From NCBI GenBank assembly GCA_030746635.1, contig JASLMH010000032.1, positions 1 through 35,735 of the forward strand: a DNA stretch of 35,735 nucleotides, in the 5' to 3' direction. The stretch is from Alphaproteobacteria bacterium. Its GTDB lineage: Bacteria > Pseudomonadota > Alphaproteobacteria > GCA-2731375. The translations under genes were made by a program, and so were the position numbers. Shown here one piece after another: positions 17,107-24,766 of the stretch. The stretch's first letter is position 1. Each line of letters starts with the position of its first letter. The notes beneath the pieces were generated by a model. It saw only the letters and a program-made list of their open reading frames with translations, made no database searches and was not told the origin of the DNA.

Positions 17107-18167
17107 GTTCGGCCGATCATTTCCGGCCGGACTACGCCGCCTGCCGGGACCATTTTCTCAATCTGGCCAAGGAGTCGGGCGGCCTGCTGCGGCGGGCCGC
17201 CAATCCGGCCCCGGGTCCCGACGGCACCGGGCTGAGCACCGAATTCCTGCGCCTTGGTCCGGAGGCCGCCGAGCGGGCCCTGATCATGGTTTCCGGCACC
17301 CATGGCGCCGAAGGCTTCGCCGGCGCCGCCATTCAATGCGCCTGGCTGGCGCGGGGCGGTGCCTTGCCGAACAATTTGGCGGTCTTGCTGGTGCATGGCC
17401 TGAACCCGTTTGGATTTTCCAACCTGCGCCGGGTCAACGAGAACAACGTCGACCTGAACCGCAACTTCATCGATCACGAGAGCGACCGTCCCTCCAACGA
17501 GGGCTATGCCAAGATCGCCGACGCCTTGGCGGTGACCGTCCTGGACGGCCCCGAGCGGGCCGAGCGGGACGCGGAATTGAAGCGGCTGGCCAGCGAGATG
17601 GGGCTGGCGAACGTCATGCGGGCGATCGGCGGTCAGTACGCGGCGGCGGACGGCATGTTCTACGGCGGCCGGGCTCCGGTCTGGTCGAACCGCACCTTGC
17701 GGGACTACCTGCCCAGACTGCTGCCGAATGTGAAGCTGGCCGCCTATGTCGACCTACACACCGGCCTGGGGCCGTCGGGCCACGGCAGCCTGTATTGCTA
17801 TCACCCGCCGGGCACGGCGGACTACGATCTGGCCGGCGCCTGGTGGGGCAAGGACGTCGCGGCGCCAACCGCCACGATCAACCACGGCAAGACCGGCAAC
17901 GGCGCCCTTCAGGCCCTGGCGCCGGCCCGGGTGGTCTGCCTGACCCTGGAATTCGGCACCTTGCCGTTCGACCAGGTCCTCGCGGCGCTGCGCGACGAAC
18001 ACGCCCTCTGGTGCCAGGGCAACGGCCATGATGGCCGCGCCGTCAAGGAAGCCTTCCGCCTGGCCTTCTGCCGCGACGAGCCGGAGTGGCGCGCCGCGGT
18101 AGTCGAACGGGGATTGCAGATTGCCGATCAGGCCATCACCGGCCTGAACGACCCTGCATTCGGGTGA
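17103..18167 (+). CDS. DUF2817 family protein (M14-like metallopeptidase fold), copy 2
   Basis: A 354-residue paralogue of the preceding gene. The proposed metal site is at matching positions: His67-x-x-Glu70 (SGTHGAEGF), His219 (DLHTGLG) and Glu283 (LEFGTLPF). The block LNPFGFSNLRRVNENNVDLNRNFIDH is also shared. The only in-frame start that keeps the N-terminal domain is TTG 17103, which overlaps the previous stop (TTGA). The pair is therefore probably translated in a coupled way and may form a heteromer. Outside the motifs the two copies differ widely, so this is not a recent duplication. Confidence 0.85.
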   Translation: MSSADHFRPDYAACRDHFLNLAKESGGLLRRAANPAPGPDGTGLSTEFLRLGPEAAERALIMVSGTHGAEGFAGAAIQCAWLARGGALPNNLAVLLVHGLNPFGFSNLRRVNENNVDLNRNFIDHESDRPSNEGYAKIADALAVTVLDGPERAERDAELKRLASEMGLANVMRAIGGQYAAADGMFYGGRAPVWSNRTLRDYLPRLLPNVKLAAYVDLHTGLGPSGHGSLYCYHPPGTADYDLAGAWWGKDVAAPTATINHGKTGNGALQALAPARVVCLTLEFGTLPFDQVLAALRDEHALWCQGNGHDGRAVKEAFRLAFCRDEPEWRAAVVERGLQIADQAITGLNDPAFG

Positions 18168-18182
18168 ATCGGCGGCCTGGGA

Positions 18183-18215
18183 TCAGGCCCGGGCGTAACC
18201 TTTCAGGATATCGTC
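18183..18215 (-). repeat. Remnant copy of the 3' end of the CoxE-like gene (left direct repeat)
   Basis: Read on the minus strand this 33-bp stretch encodes DDILKGYARA and a TGA stop. That nearly equals the true C-terminus of the CoxE-like protein (DDILKSYARA-stop at 19068-19100). The two copies match at 28 of 33 positions in the same orientation, including an exact 14-base core (18202-18215 and 19087-19100). Upstream of the remnant the CoxE-like frame is lost immediately. The two copies bracket the toxin-antitoxin pair. Confidence 0.75.
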
Positions 18216-18361
18216 CACAAAGGCACAAAGGGGTCGACAAAGGGCTCACGACAAAGGTGTCCGTCAAAGCCGGGTTAGCTCAACCTGACCCCAATCCTTG
18301 TGACCCCTCTGTTTGTCCAGCAGCCGAAGGGACGGCGCTTGTCTTGAAGCCGGCGTCGGCC

Positions 18362-18655
18362 CTACGACGGCAGGTTCAAATCAGGATCTTCGCGCCCGAG
18401 GATGCGGATAATCTGCGCCGTATCGCCCTCGATCCTGTAGTAGATCGAATGCACTTCGAATACGCAACGGCGATAGCCTTGGCGAATGTGATCGACTTTC
18501 GGGTATCGCAATGGCGATCGAGCAATCATCTCAAGTCGGGCTTTGAGGCCGTCGCGGTAAATCCGTGCCTGCTCGATCCCAAAGTTCTCAATGCCGTAGA
18601 TCGCAGTTCTCTCCAAATCGGCTTGCGCGCGTCTACCGAGACGGTAGTTAGCCGT
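18362..18655 (-). CDS. parE: ParE/RelE-family toxin with a non-standard (ACG) start
   Basis: The frame encodes a ParE-type toxin of about 97 residues: ANYRLGRRAQADLERTAIYG at the N-terminus, then YRRCVFEVHSIYYRIEGD and IIRILGREDP, all typical of the RelE/ParE fold. The expected initiation codon, overlapping the antitoxin stop in the usual parD-parE manner, reads ACG (minus strand, 18653-18655) rather than ATG. The first standard start in frame is TTG at 18616, which would remove 13 residues, including strand 1. The toxin is therefore either poorly expressed, truncated or silent. The ACG change is synonymous in the antitoxin (AAC versus AAT, Asn). Confidence 0.75.
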   Translation of the reverse strand, partial: TANYRLGRRAQADLERTAIYGIENFGIEQARIYRDGLKARLEMIARSPLRYPKVDHIRQGYRRCVFEVHSIYYRIEGDTAQIIRILGREDPDLNLPS

Positions 18656-18899
18656 TCTTTCGCGAATGACGCTGCTCGGCGGCGTCCCAGATCTCGTCTA
18701 TGGACGTATCGCTGAATCCGCTTGCCTCGCCCTCGATCAGCGCGGCCCGCAGCGCATGAAGCTTGGTTTCGCGTTCTTCCAGTAGTCGCAGTCCGGCCCG
18801 CACGACTTCGCTTGTCGAGCCATATTTGCCGCTGCCGACCAGTGCGCCGACGAAGGTCTCGAAATGGTCGCCGAGAATGACGGACGTGTTCTTGCTCAT
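18648..18899 (-). CDS. parD: ParD/CopG-type ribbon-helix-helix antitoxin
   Basis: An 83-residue protein. The N-terminal MSKNTSVILGDHFETFVGALVGSGKYGSTSEVVRAGLRLLEERE is the ribbon-helix-helix DNA-binding domain of type II ParD antitoxins. The acidic C-terminal segment (GEASGFSDTSIDEIWDAA) would wrap the toxin. AAGGA lies just ahead of ATG 18899. The stop TAA overlaps the toxin frame by eight bases. It likely represses its own promoter through the palindrome at 18920-18940. Base use is less GC-rich than in neighbours, as expected for a mobile module. Confidence 0.88.
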   Translation of the reverse strand: MSKNTSVILGDHFETFVGALVGSGKYGSTSEVVRAGLRLLEERETKLHALRAALIEGEASGFSDTSIDEIWDAAEQRHSRKNG

Positions 18900-18919
18900 G
18901 GCTCATCCTTTCGTCGATA

Positions 18920-18940
18920 CCATTATATCATATTTAATGG
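18920..18940 (-). promoter_or_regulatory. Extended -10 promoter and palindromic operator of the toxin-antitoxin pair
   Basis: The minus strand contains TGATATAAT (TG-N-TATAAT, hexamer at 18922-18927), a textbook extended -10. It is flanked by the inverted repeat CCATTA (18920-18925) and TAATGG (18935-18940). Transcription would begin near 18915, about 16 nt before the antitoxin ATG. A repressor bound to the palindrome would cover the -10, consistent with antitoxin autoregulation. No -35 hexamer is evident. Confidence 0.55.
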
Positions 18941-19067
18941 CTTTTGGGTCTTTGCCCATCACGGGGCAAATTTCACCCGACAGATGGCGCCATGCCGGAT
19001 CGTCCGGTCAGGCGTCTTGCGTGAGGGTGCCGAGAACCGTTGATGAGAACCCGATTTCCCGCCGGGC

Positions 19068-19100
19068 TCAGGCCCTAGCGTAGCTCTTCAGGATATCGTC
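19068..19100 (-). repeat. 3' end of the CoxE-like gene (right direct repeat)
   Basis: This is the functional partner of the remnant at 18183-18215: 28 of 33 bases identical and direct orientation. The 852 bp between the copies contain the toxin-antitoxin genes and non-coding DNA. The arrangement resembles attL/attR flanks made when an element inserts at the 3' end of a gene and restores its coding end. Confidence 0.7.
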
Positions 19101-20429
19101 GATCACCCGTTCCAGGTGGACCACGGTGCTGCAGGTCTTGGCGACGTGGCAGAACGGCCGGTAGCGGGGCATCTCGCTGTCGCCGGTGCCCCAGAACGAT
19201 TCCGGCTCCGGGTTCAGCCAGATCACCGAGCGCGAGCGGTCGTGCAGCCGCCGCATGATATCGATGCGGGGATCGGTGAAGTTGGAGCGGCCGTCGCCCA
19301 GGATGATCACCGTGGTGTGGCGGTCCAGCTCGTCCATGAAGCCTTCTTCGTAGTCGTCCAGGGCCTGGCCGTAGTCGGTGGGCCGGAAACCGATCTTCAC
19401 CATGATCTCCGGGATCGCCTCGTCGACGTCCTTGTGTTCCAGGATATCGCCGACGTCGATCAGCCGGTCGGAAAAGGCATAGGCCTGCAGCCGCTCGACG
19501 ACCTCGTTCAGGGAATACAGGAACAACAGCAGGAACCGCGCCGCCGCCGCCACCGAGCGTGAGACATCGCAGATCACCACGATCCGGGGCCGCTCGATCT
19601 TGGTGTATTTCCAGACCACGTCGAAGGGGATGCCGTCGTGTGGCATGTTGCGCCGCAGCGTCCGGCGGATGTCGAGCTGGCCGCGCTTGGAATGCTTGCG
19701 CCGCCGGCTGTAGCGGGTGGCCAAGCGCTTGGCCATGCGGCGGACGATGCGGTGCATGCGGTCGAAATCGCGCTGCTCCAGGTTCGACAGCCGGGTTTCC
19801 ATGAGGAACTCGTCGCGCAGGTTCTCGCCGTTGGCGCGGGCGTACAGCTCGTACTGCCGCTCCACGTATTGCCGGGATTCCTCCAGCAGATAACGCCGAC
19901 CCTGTTCCAGCCGCTGGCCCAGGGCGGCGTCGGACTCGTCATCGCCGCGGCGCAACTCGGCGATCAGCCGCTCCAGATCCCGCAGGCCCATCTCGTCCAG
20001 GATGCGGCGGGCGAAATAGCCGCGCTGGGTGAAAAACCGGATCTCGGCCGCGCCGACCCGGTTGGCGGCCTGTTCCATCTCGGCCGCCAGGCCGGCGCCG
20101 TCGCCGCTCATGACCATTTCCGCCAGGGGCAGATCGGACAGATCGGCGGCGGCGTCATCGTCACCTTCCGGCAGGTCGCCGTCACCGCCGGCACCGTCGT
20201 CCGGCGCCTCGAACTCCTGGCGCTGGAAGAACATTTCGAAGCAATCGTCGAAACTGGCCACCTCCTCGGGCGTCTTGGCCAGGGCGACACACAGTGAATC
20301 CTTCAGGAACTGCCGGTCGCCGTAGCCGACCAGTTCGACGGTGCGATGTGCATCGATGCTCTCGGCCGGCGAGACCCGGATCTCGGCCGCCCGCAGGGCG
20401 CGGAAGAAATTCTCAAGCGTGCGTTGCAT
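19068..20429 (-). CDS. CoxE-like von Willebrand factor A domain protein
   Basis: A 453-residue protein. The C-terminal half is a VWA domain with MIDAS motif DVSRS at 288-292 (VVICDVSRSVAAAARF), followed by YAFSDRLIDV and TVIILGDGRSN. The N-terminal half is helical, with an acidic stretch at about 76-97. It starts inside the end of the upstream MoxR-type ATPase gene (17-nt overlap). MoxR-VWA pairs act as AAA+ remodelling machines; CoxD/CoxE of carbon monoxide dehydrogenase are a known example. No CO dehydrogenase or other client is encoded in the window, so the target is unknown. The last codons are duplicated at 18183-18215. Confidence 0.9.
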   Translation of the reverse strand: MQRTLENFFRALRAAEIRVSPAESIDAHRTVELVGYGDRQFLKDSLCVALAKTPEEVASFDDCFEMFFQRQEFEAPDDGAGGDGDLPEGDDDAAADLSDLPLAEMVMSGDGAGLAAEMEQAANRVGAAEIRFFTQRGYFARRILDEMGLRDLERLIAELRRGDDESDAALGQRLEQGRRYLLEESRQYVERQYELYARANGENLRDEFLMETRLSNLEQRDFDRMHRIVRRMAKRLATRYSRRRKHSKRGQLDIRRTLRRNMPHDGIPFDVVWKYTKIERPRIVVICDVSRSVAAAARFLLLFLYSLNEVVERLQAYAFSDRLIDVGDILEHKDVDEAIPEIMVKIGFRPTDYGQALDDYEEGFMDELDRHTTVIILGDGRSNFTDPRIDIMRRLHDRSRSVIWLNPEPESFWGTGDSEMPRYRPFCHVAKTCSTVVHLERVIDDILKSYARA

Positions 20430-21384
20430 AGCCCCGATCGCCGGCCTGCCGGGACTTGCGGGTCAATTCCGCCAGTTGCGGCCGGACGGCGTCCACGTCC
20501 TGCTCGAACTTCAGCAACACGTTCAGGGTATCCCGGACCAGATCGGGGGCCAGATCGTCGGCATGCAGCAAAAGCAGCACCCGGGCCCAATCCAGGGTTT
20601 CCGAGATCGAGGGCAGTTTCTTCAGGTCCTGCTCCCGCAGCATCTGCACGAAAGCCACCAGCTTGCGGCGCAGCTTCTCCTCGATATCCGGCACCCGGGC
20701 GGCGACGATCTGCTCCTCCAGCTTGGCGTCGGGCAGCGGGATATAGAGGTGCAGGCAGCGCCGTTTCAGGGCGTCGCCCATCTCGCGCATGTTGTTGGAG
20801 GTCAGGAAGACCAGCGGCGGCACGGTCGCCGTGACGGTGCCGATCTCGGGGATCGAGATCTGAAAGGCCGAGAGGATTTCCAGCAGGAAGGCCTCGAATT
20901 CCTCGTCGGACTTGTCGATCTCGTCGATCAGCAGCACCGCGCCGCCATCCTGCCGCAGCGCCTTCAACAGCGGCCGGGGCTCCAGGAACTGTTCCGAGAA
21001 GAACAGGTCGCCGAAGCCGTGCAACTCCTGCATGGCGTCGTCCAGGCCCTTGGTTTCACCCAGGACGTCGCCCATCTTGTCCTTCAGGATCTGGGTGTAG
21101 AGCAATTGCTTGCCGTACTTCCATTCGTACAGCGCCTTGGATTCATCCAGGCCCTCGTAACACTGCATGCGGATCAGCGGCAGGCCCAGCCAGGCGGCGG
21201 TGGAGAGGGCCAATTCCGTCTTGCCGACGCCGGCCGAGCCCTCCACCAGGATCGGCTTGCTCAGGTTTTCGGCGACGAAGATGGCGGTGGCGATCTGCCG
21301 CGAGCAGATGTAGCCGACCTGGCCGAGGCCGTCGACGATGCCGTCGACGGTCAGGGCGGGAATGGCGGTGGCGGTTTCGGTCAT
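20413..21384 (-). CDS. MoxR-family AAA+ ATPase (CoxD-like)
   Basis: A 323-residue single-domain AAA+ ATPase of the MoxR group. Walker A GSAGVGKT is at 49-56, Walker B is LLIDEIDK, sensor 1 is in [19 protein letters not shown], and the C-terminal lid is helical. MoxR proteins work with VWA-domain partners to insert cofactors or assemble complexes. The partner is encoded immediately downstream with a 17-nt overlap. The product is cytoplasmic. 29 bp separate its start from the end of the upstream acyl-CoA dehydrogenase gene, so all three may share a transcript. Confidence 0.93.
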   Translation of the reverse strand: MTETATAIPALTVDGIVDGLGQVGYICSRQIATAIFVAENLSKPILVEGSAGVGKTELALSTAAWLGLPLIRMQCYEGLDESKALYEWKYGKQLLYTQILKDKMGDVLGETKGLDDAMQELHGFGDLFFSEQFLEPRPLLKALRQDGGAVLLIDEIDKSDEEFEAFLLEILSAFQISIPEIGTVTATVPPLVFLTSNNMREMGDALKRRCLHLYIPLPDAKLEEQIVAARVPDIEEKLRRKLVAFVQMLREQDLKKLPSISETLDWARVLLLLHADDLAPDLVRDTLNVLLKFEQDVDAVRPQLAELTRKSRQAGDRGYATHA

Positions 21385-21413
21385 GGTCTGCGGTTGTTAC
21401 TCCGGGTCACGGG

Positions 21414-22556
21414 TCATTCGTTCGCTGCCGCCAGCAGGGCCTGTCCACGCTTGCGCGCCTGGAGATCACGGGCCGTACCGGCGATGCCCAGGGTCTTGAC
21501 GAGGTCGCGGGTGGCGATGGCAAGCTCCGTCGGCACCTCTATATCCCACGTGTTGATGAAGTCCTCAACCTGCGCCTCCACCCGGGCGCCGGTTTCCCGT
21601 GCCGCGGCGGCCAGGGCGGCGATGGTTTCGGTGCCGGCGTCGTCGTCGGCCTGGTTCGCGTCCAACAGCTCGGCGGCGCGCCAGGCCATGGCCGAGAGGC
21701 CGGCCGGCGCTGCCGCCAGACGGCCCAGCACCGCCTCCATCTCGGCCTCGGCCGGTCGTGCCGCCGCCGCCCGGGCCAACAGCCGCAGGCGGTGGCGCAT
21801 GGCGCCGGCGCTCTTGGCCGCGCCGAGTGCGTCCTCGGTCCGGCGCATCGGCAGCGAGACGGCGTTGAAGGCATCGCCCACCGGGCCCAGGTGCTGGCTG
21901 GCGGGGATGCGGCAATCGTTCAGCTTGATGCCGCAATGGGGCGAGGGGTGCAGGAAATCGATCTTCACCCCTTCGACCAGCTCCAGCCCGGGCGTCCGGC
22001 GCGGCACGATGAACGAGGTGAAACTGCGCCGGCCGTCCACTTCGCCACTGATCGCCAGCACCAGGAACAGATCGGCCAGCGGCCCGTTGGTCAGAAACGC
22101 CTTTTCGCCGTTCAACACCACGTCGTCGCCGTCGGCGACGGCGCGGGTGGCCAGGTGTTTCGGATGCGCCCCGGCGCCCGGTTCCGATATCGCCATGCAG
22201 GGCGTGTGCCGGCCGGCGGCCAGTTCCGGCAGATAGCGGCTTTTCTGCTCGGCCGTGCCCAGGCGGAGGAAGTGCAGGCGCGACAGCAGGGCATGCGACA
22301 TCCAGGAGATCGCCACCCCCTGGCAGCCGCCGGCGTCGGCCAGGGTCTCCATGGTGACGGCCAGGGCCCGATAATCGCCGTCGCGGCCGCCGTATTCGGC
22401 TGGCAGGGCGATCGCCAGCAAACCGGCCTCGGCCATGGCCCGCCACAGCTCGGCGGGGAAGTCCTTGGCCTGGTTCAGGCCGGCGCGCGGCGCGATCTCA
22501 CGGGCCGCGAATTCGGCGACTTCCCGCTGCAATGCCCGATAATCGAAGGAACCCAT
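21414..22556 (-). CDS. Acyl-CoA dehydrogenase family protein, atypical C-terminus
   Basis: About 380 residues. The N-terminal and middle domains are standard: [56 protein letters not shown], and an [15 protein letters not shown]-type strand. The C-terminal helical domain lacks the usual QxxGGxG block and its catalytic Glu; the corresponding region reads [23 protein letters not shown]. It may have another active-site Glu or a non-dehydrogenase role. ATG 22556 ([16 protein letters not shown]) is preferred to an open extension that would run into the divergent gene. It is divergent from a second acyl-CoA dehydrogenase with 63 bp between starts. Confidence 0.85.
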   Translation of the reverse strand: MGSFDYRALQREVAEFAAREIAPRAGLNQAKDFPAELWRAMAEAGLLAIALPAEYGGRDGDYRALAVTMETLADAGGCQGVAISWMSHALLSRLHFLRLGTAEQKSRYLPELAAGRHTPCMAISEPGAGAHPKHLATRAVADGDDVVLNGEKAFLTNGPLADLFLVLAISGEVDGRRSFTSFIVPRRTPGLELVEGVKIDFLHPSPHCGIKLNDCRIPASQHLGPVGDAFNAVSLPMRRTEDALGAAKSAGAMRHRLRLLARAAAARPAEAEMEAVLGRLAAAPAGLSAMAWRAAELLDANQADDDAGTETIAALAAAARETGARVEAQVEDFINTWDIEVPTELAIATRDLVKTLGIAGTARDLQARKRGQALLAAANE

Positions 22557-22580
22557 TACTCCACTCCCACCGCCGATCCA

Positions 22581-22589
22581 TGGTATTTC
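22581..22589 (+). promoter_or_regulatory. Candidate extended -10 for the plus-strand acyl-CoA dehydrogenase
   Basis: TGGTATTTC fits TG-N-TAnnnN and would start transcription near 22596, leaving a leader of about 24 nt that contains GGGAGAGG before ATG 22620. It lies within the 63-bp divergent region, which also has an ATGGT/ACCAT inverted pair. Low-information match. Confidence 0.3.
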
Positions 22590-22619
22590 TTGGCCAGCAC
22601 CATAACCGGGAGAGGTCGG

Positions 22620-23825
22620 ATGTTCGAGTACAGCGAGCGCAGCAAGGACTATCAGGAACGCGTGCGGGCCTTCGTGGACCGGCATGTCTACCCGGCCGAG
22701 GAGGTCTACGAGGAACAGGTGGCGGCGATGTCCGACCGCTGGCAGGCGGTGCCGCCGATCATGGAGGAACTGAAGGCCAAGGCCCGGGAGGAAGGGCTTT
22801 GGAACATGTTCATCGCCGAGGAGAAGTTCGGGCCGGGGCTGTCGAATTTCGAGTTCGCGCCGGTGATGGAGATCCTCGGCCGCTCGCCGATCGCGCCCGA
22901 GGTCTTCAACTGCAGCGCCCCGGACGTCGGCAACATGGAGGTGCTGGCGCAGTATGGTGACGAAGCCCAGCAGGAGCGCTGGCTGAGGCCGCTATTGGCC
23001 GGCGAGATCCGCTCGGTCTTTTGCATGACCGAGCCCGAGGTCGCCTCCTCGGATGCCACCAACATCCAGACCAGTATCGAGCGGGACGGCGACGACTACG
23101 TGATCAACGGCCGCAAGTGGTGGAGCAGCGGCGCCGGCCACCCCAACGCCGCCATCTGTATCGTCATGGGCAAGACCGATCCCTCGGCCGAGAAGCACCG
23201 CCAGCAGTCGATGGTCCTGGCGCCGCTGGACACCCCGGGCATCGAGGTCGTCCGCATGCTGCCGGTGTTCGGTTACGACCATGCGCCGCATGGCCATGGC
23301 GAGGTGATCTTTCGCGACGTCCGGGTGCCGGTGGGCAACATGCTGCTGGGCGAGGGCAGGGGCTTCGAGATCGCCCAGGGCCGCCTGGGCCCGGGGCGCA
23401 TCCACCATTGCATGCGGCTGATCGGCAGTTCCGAGAGGTCCCTGGAGGCGATGATGCGCCGGGCCAAGGCGCGGGTCGCCTTCGGCCGGCCGCTGGCCGA
23501 GCGCGACACCATCCGGGCCGACATCGCCAACTCGCGCTGCGAGATCGATCAGGCCCGTTTGCTCACCCTGAACGCGGCCTGGAAAATGGACCGGGAGGGC
23601 AACAAGGCGGCCCGCAAGGAAATCGCCATGATCAAGGTGGTGGCGCCATTGATGGCACAGCGGGTGATCGACCGGGCCATCCAGGTGCACGGCGGCGGCG
23701 GCGTCTCCAACGATTTTGGCCTGGCGCACGCCTTCACCGAGGCGCGTTTCCTGCGCATCGGCGACGGCCCCGACGAAGTCCATCGCGAGGCGATCGCCAA
23801 ACTGGAACTCAGGTCGTTGAACTAG
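22620..23825 (+). CDS. Acyl-CoA dehydrogenase, ACAD10/11-like (second copy)
   Basis: A 401-residue FAD enzyme paralogous to the gene at 14739, with the same block order: [75 protein letters not shown] and [14 protein letters not shown]. The enzyme oxidises an acyl-CoA at the alpha-beta bond; chain specificity is unknown. The start is ATG 22620, supported by GGGAGAGG just upstream and by alignment with the paralogue. Two copies within 8 kb suggest substrate specialisation or differential regulation. Confidence 0.93.
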   Translation: MFEYSERSKDYQERVRAFVDRHVYPAEEVYEEQVAAMSDRWQAVPPIMEELKAKAREEGLWNMFIAEEKFGPGLSNFEFAPVMEILGRSPIAPEVFNCSAPDVGNMEVLAQYGDEAQQERWLRPLLAGEIRSVFCMTEPEVASSDATNIQTSIERDGDDYVINGRKWWSSGAGHPNAAICIVMGKTDPSAEKHRQQSMVLAPLDTPGIEVVRMLPVFGYDHAPHGHGEVIFRDVRVPVGNMLLGEGRGFEIAQGRLGPGRIHHCMRLIGSSERSLEAMMRRAKARVAFGRPLAERDTIRADIANSRCEIDQARLLTLNAAWKMDREGNKAARKEIAMIKVVAPLMAQRVIDRAIQVHGGGGVSNDFGLAHAFTEARFLRIGDGPDEVHREAIAKLELRSLN

Positions 23826-23844
23826 CCGCTGCGCGGTTGGCGGC

Positions 23845-24039
23845 TCAGGCGGCGCGGCTGGTCGCCGGCCCGGTCAGCAGCGGCTGCTCGATCGCCGATT
23901 GCGCGCCCATGACGTTGGCGCGGTAATCGGAGGTGGACTCCCAGGCCATCACGAAGGTCAGGATGTAGATCACGACGCCCAGGACGACCATCGACCAGAC
24001 CGTTATTTCCTGCTGTGTACTCATGTGCTGTGGACTCAT
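23845..24039 (-). CDS. Small membrane protein (about 64 aa), unknown function
   Basis: A short protein with one hydrophobic segment (WSMVVLGVVIYILTFVMAW) after a polar N-terminus (MSPQHMSTQQEITV), and a polar C-terminal tail of about 30 residues. ATG 24039 follows GAGGAAAG closely; ATG 24024 is a shorter alternative. I recognise no family. It lies between the acyl-CoA dehydrogenase (convergent, 19 bp away) and the PagL-type gene on the same strand. Confidence 0.6.
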   Translation of the reverse strand: MSPQHMSTQQEITVWSMVVLGVVIYILTFVMAWESTSDYRANVMGAQSAIEQPLLTGPATSRAA

Positions 24040-24075
24040 GTCTTTCCTCGGCTGCATGGCCGCTTTTCCCTTATT

Positions 24076-24130
24076 TGGCCGTCAACGGCCATGATTTCAA
24101 GCAAGCCCGGCCGCGACACGGGGTCGCGGC
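24076..24130 (-). terminator. Two adjacent hairpins downstream of the PagL-type gene
   Basis: Perfect stems lie at 24076-24082/24085-24091 (TGGCCGT/ACGGCCA) and at 24110-24117/24123-24130 (GCCGCGAC/GTCGCGGC, five-base loop). They lie beyond the minus-strand stop at 24141 and before the next minus-strand start at 24039. Neither is followed by a good T-run, so termination here is only plausible. Confidence 0.35.
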
Positions 24131-24140
24131 GGCGAAGGGG

Positions 24141-24665
24141 TCAATCGCCGAACAACTGCCGCACCGGCACCGCATAGGTCAGCATCAGGTTCTCGGTGCC
24201 CGGGTTCTTTTTGCCCCTCGAGGCGTTCGACATATGCGATATCGACAGGCCCAGGCGCGATCGGTCGTCGAAGCGGTAGGCGACCTCGAGCTGCGAGCGG
24301 AATTCCAGGGTGTGGCCCAGATCCTTGCCGCTGCCTTCATGGTAGGCGCCTGGCGCGAAACTCAGGGTCGCCACCATGCGCCGGCCGAAGAACATGTCGA
24401 CCAGCACGCCGGCATAGCCATAGGCGCCGCCGTCGCTGGTCGCCATCAGGCCGCCGAACGGCTTGAACACCCAGAACCGCATATCGGAACGGTATTCGAT
24501 GCGGCCCTCGGCGGCGGTCTCGTCCTTGCCCAGGTCGAAGACGCCGCCGCTGAAGGCCAGGAAATCGGGATCGTCGGCCCAGGCCGGCGCCGCCAACATG
24601 GTCAGGGCCGCGATCAACAGGGCGCGAACGGATTCGGCGACAAAACGGCGATGGTGCAACGGCAC
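24141..24665 (-). CDS. Lipid A 3-O-deacylase (PagL-like, acyloxyacyl hydrolase family)
   Basis: A 174-residue predicted outer-membrane beta-barrel. The signal peptide ends APAWA (cut after about residue 30), followed by alternating amphipathic strands. The active-site region SISHMSNASRGKKNPGTENL supplies His144, Ser146 and Glu158. Their spacing equals that of the Pseudomonas PagL triad (His126, Ser128, Glu140, from memory). The enzyme would remove a 3-linked acyl chain from lipid A, altering endotoxin and envelope properties. The start is GTG 24665, which has GGAGGG five bases upstream (24671-24676). A longer frame from GTG 24713 lacks a ribosome site. Confidence 0.88.
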   Translation of the reverse strand: MPLHHRRFVAESVRALLIAALTMLAAPAWADDPDFLAFSGGVFDLGKDETAAEGRIEYRSDMRFWVFKPFGGLMATSDGGAYGYAGVLVDMFFGRRMVATLSFAPGAYHEGSGKDLGHTLEFRSQLEVAYRFDDRSRLGLSISHMSNASRGKKNPGTENLMLTYAVPVRQLFGD

Positions 24666-24696
24666 GGGGTCCCTCCAGGTGGCTGCCGGGCCGGAG

Positions 24697-24705
24697 TCTA
24701 TACCA
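24697..24705 (-). promoter_or_regulatory. Candidate extended -10 for the PagL-type gene
   Basis: The minus strand reads TGGTATAGA (hexamer at 24697-24702). Transcription would start near 24690, giving a leader of about 25 nt that includes GGAGGG before GTG 24665. This supports the shorter start and rules against GTG 24713. It is the same motif type as at 922-930. Confidence 0.45.
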
Positions 24706-24750
24706 AGTTGCACCGATAGGGGGAAGCCGTCGCCGGGTTTGGCCGCGGGG

Positions 24751-24759
24751 TGCTATAAG
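24751..24759 (+). promoter_or_regulatory. Candidate extended -10 for the nuclease-like gene, possibly leaderless
   Basis: TGCTATAAG matches TG-N-TATAAT closely. Seven bases separate it from ATG 24767, so the transcript would start at or one base before the start codon. No Shine-Dalgarno sequence is present. Confidence 0.45.
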
Positions 24760-24766
24760 CCCGATC

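Noticed and set aside
18217-18257. Four ACAAAGG motifs (18217, 18225, 18237, 18251), possible iterons
   Set aside because: Spacing is irregular (8, 12 and 14 bases), and there is no origin context or replication gene.
18086-18715. Plus-strand 209-codon frame across the toxin-antitoxin region
   Set aside because: It runs antisense to the two toxin-antitoxin genes and partly inside the second DUF2817 gene. It has no ribosome site at a plausible start and no family match.
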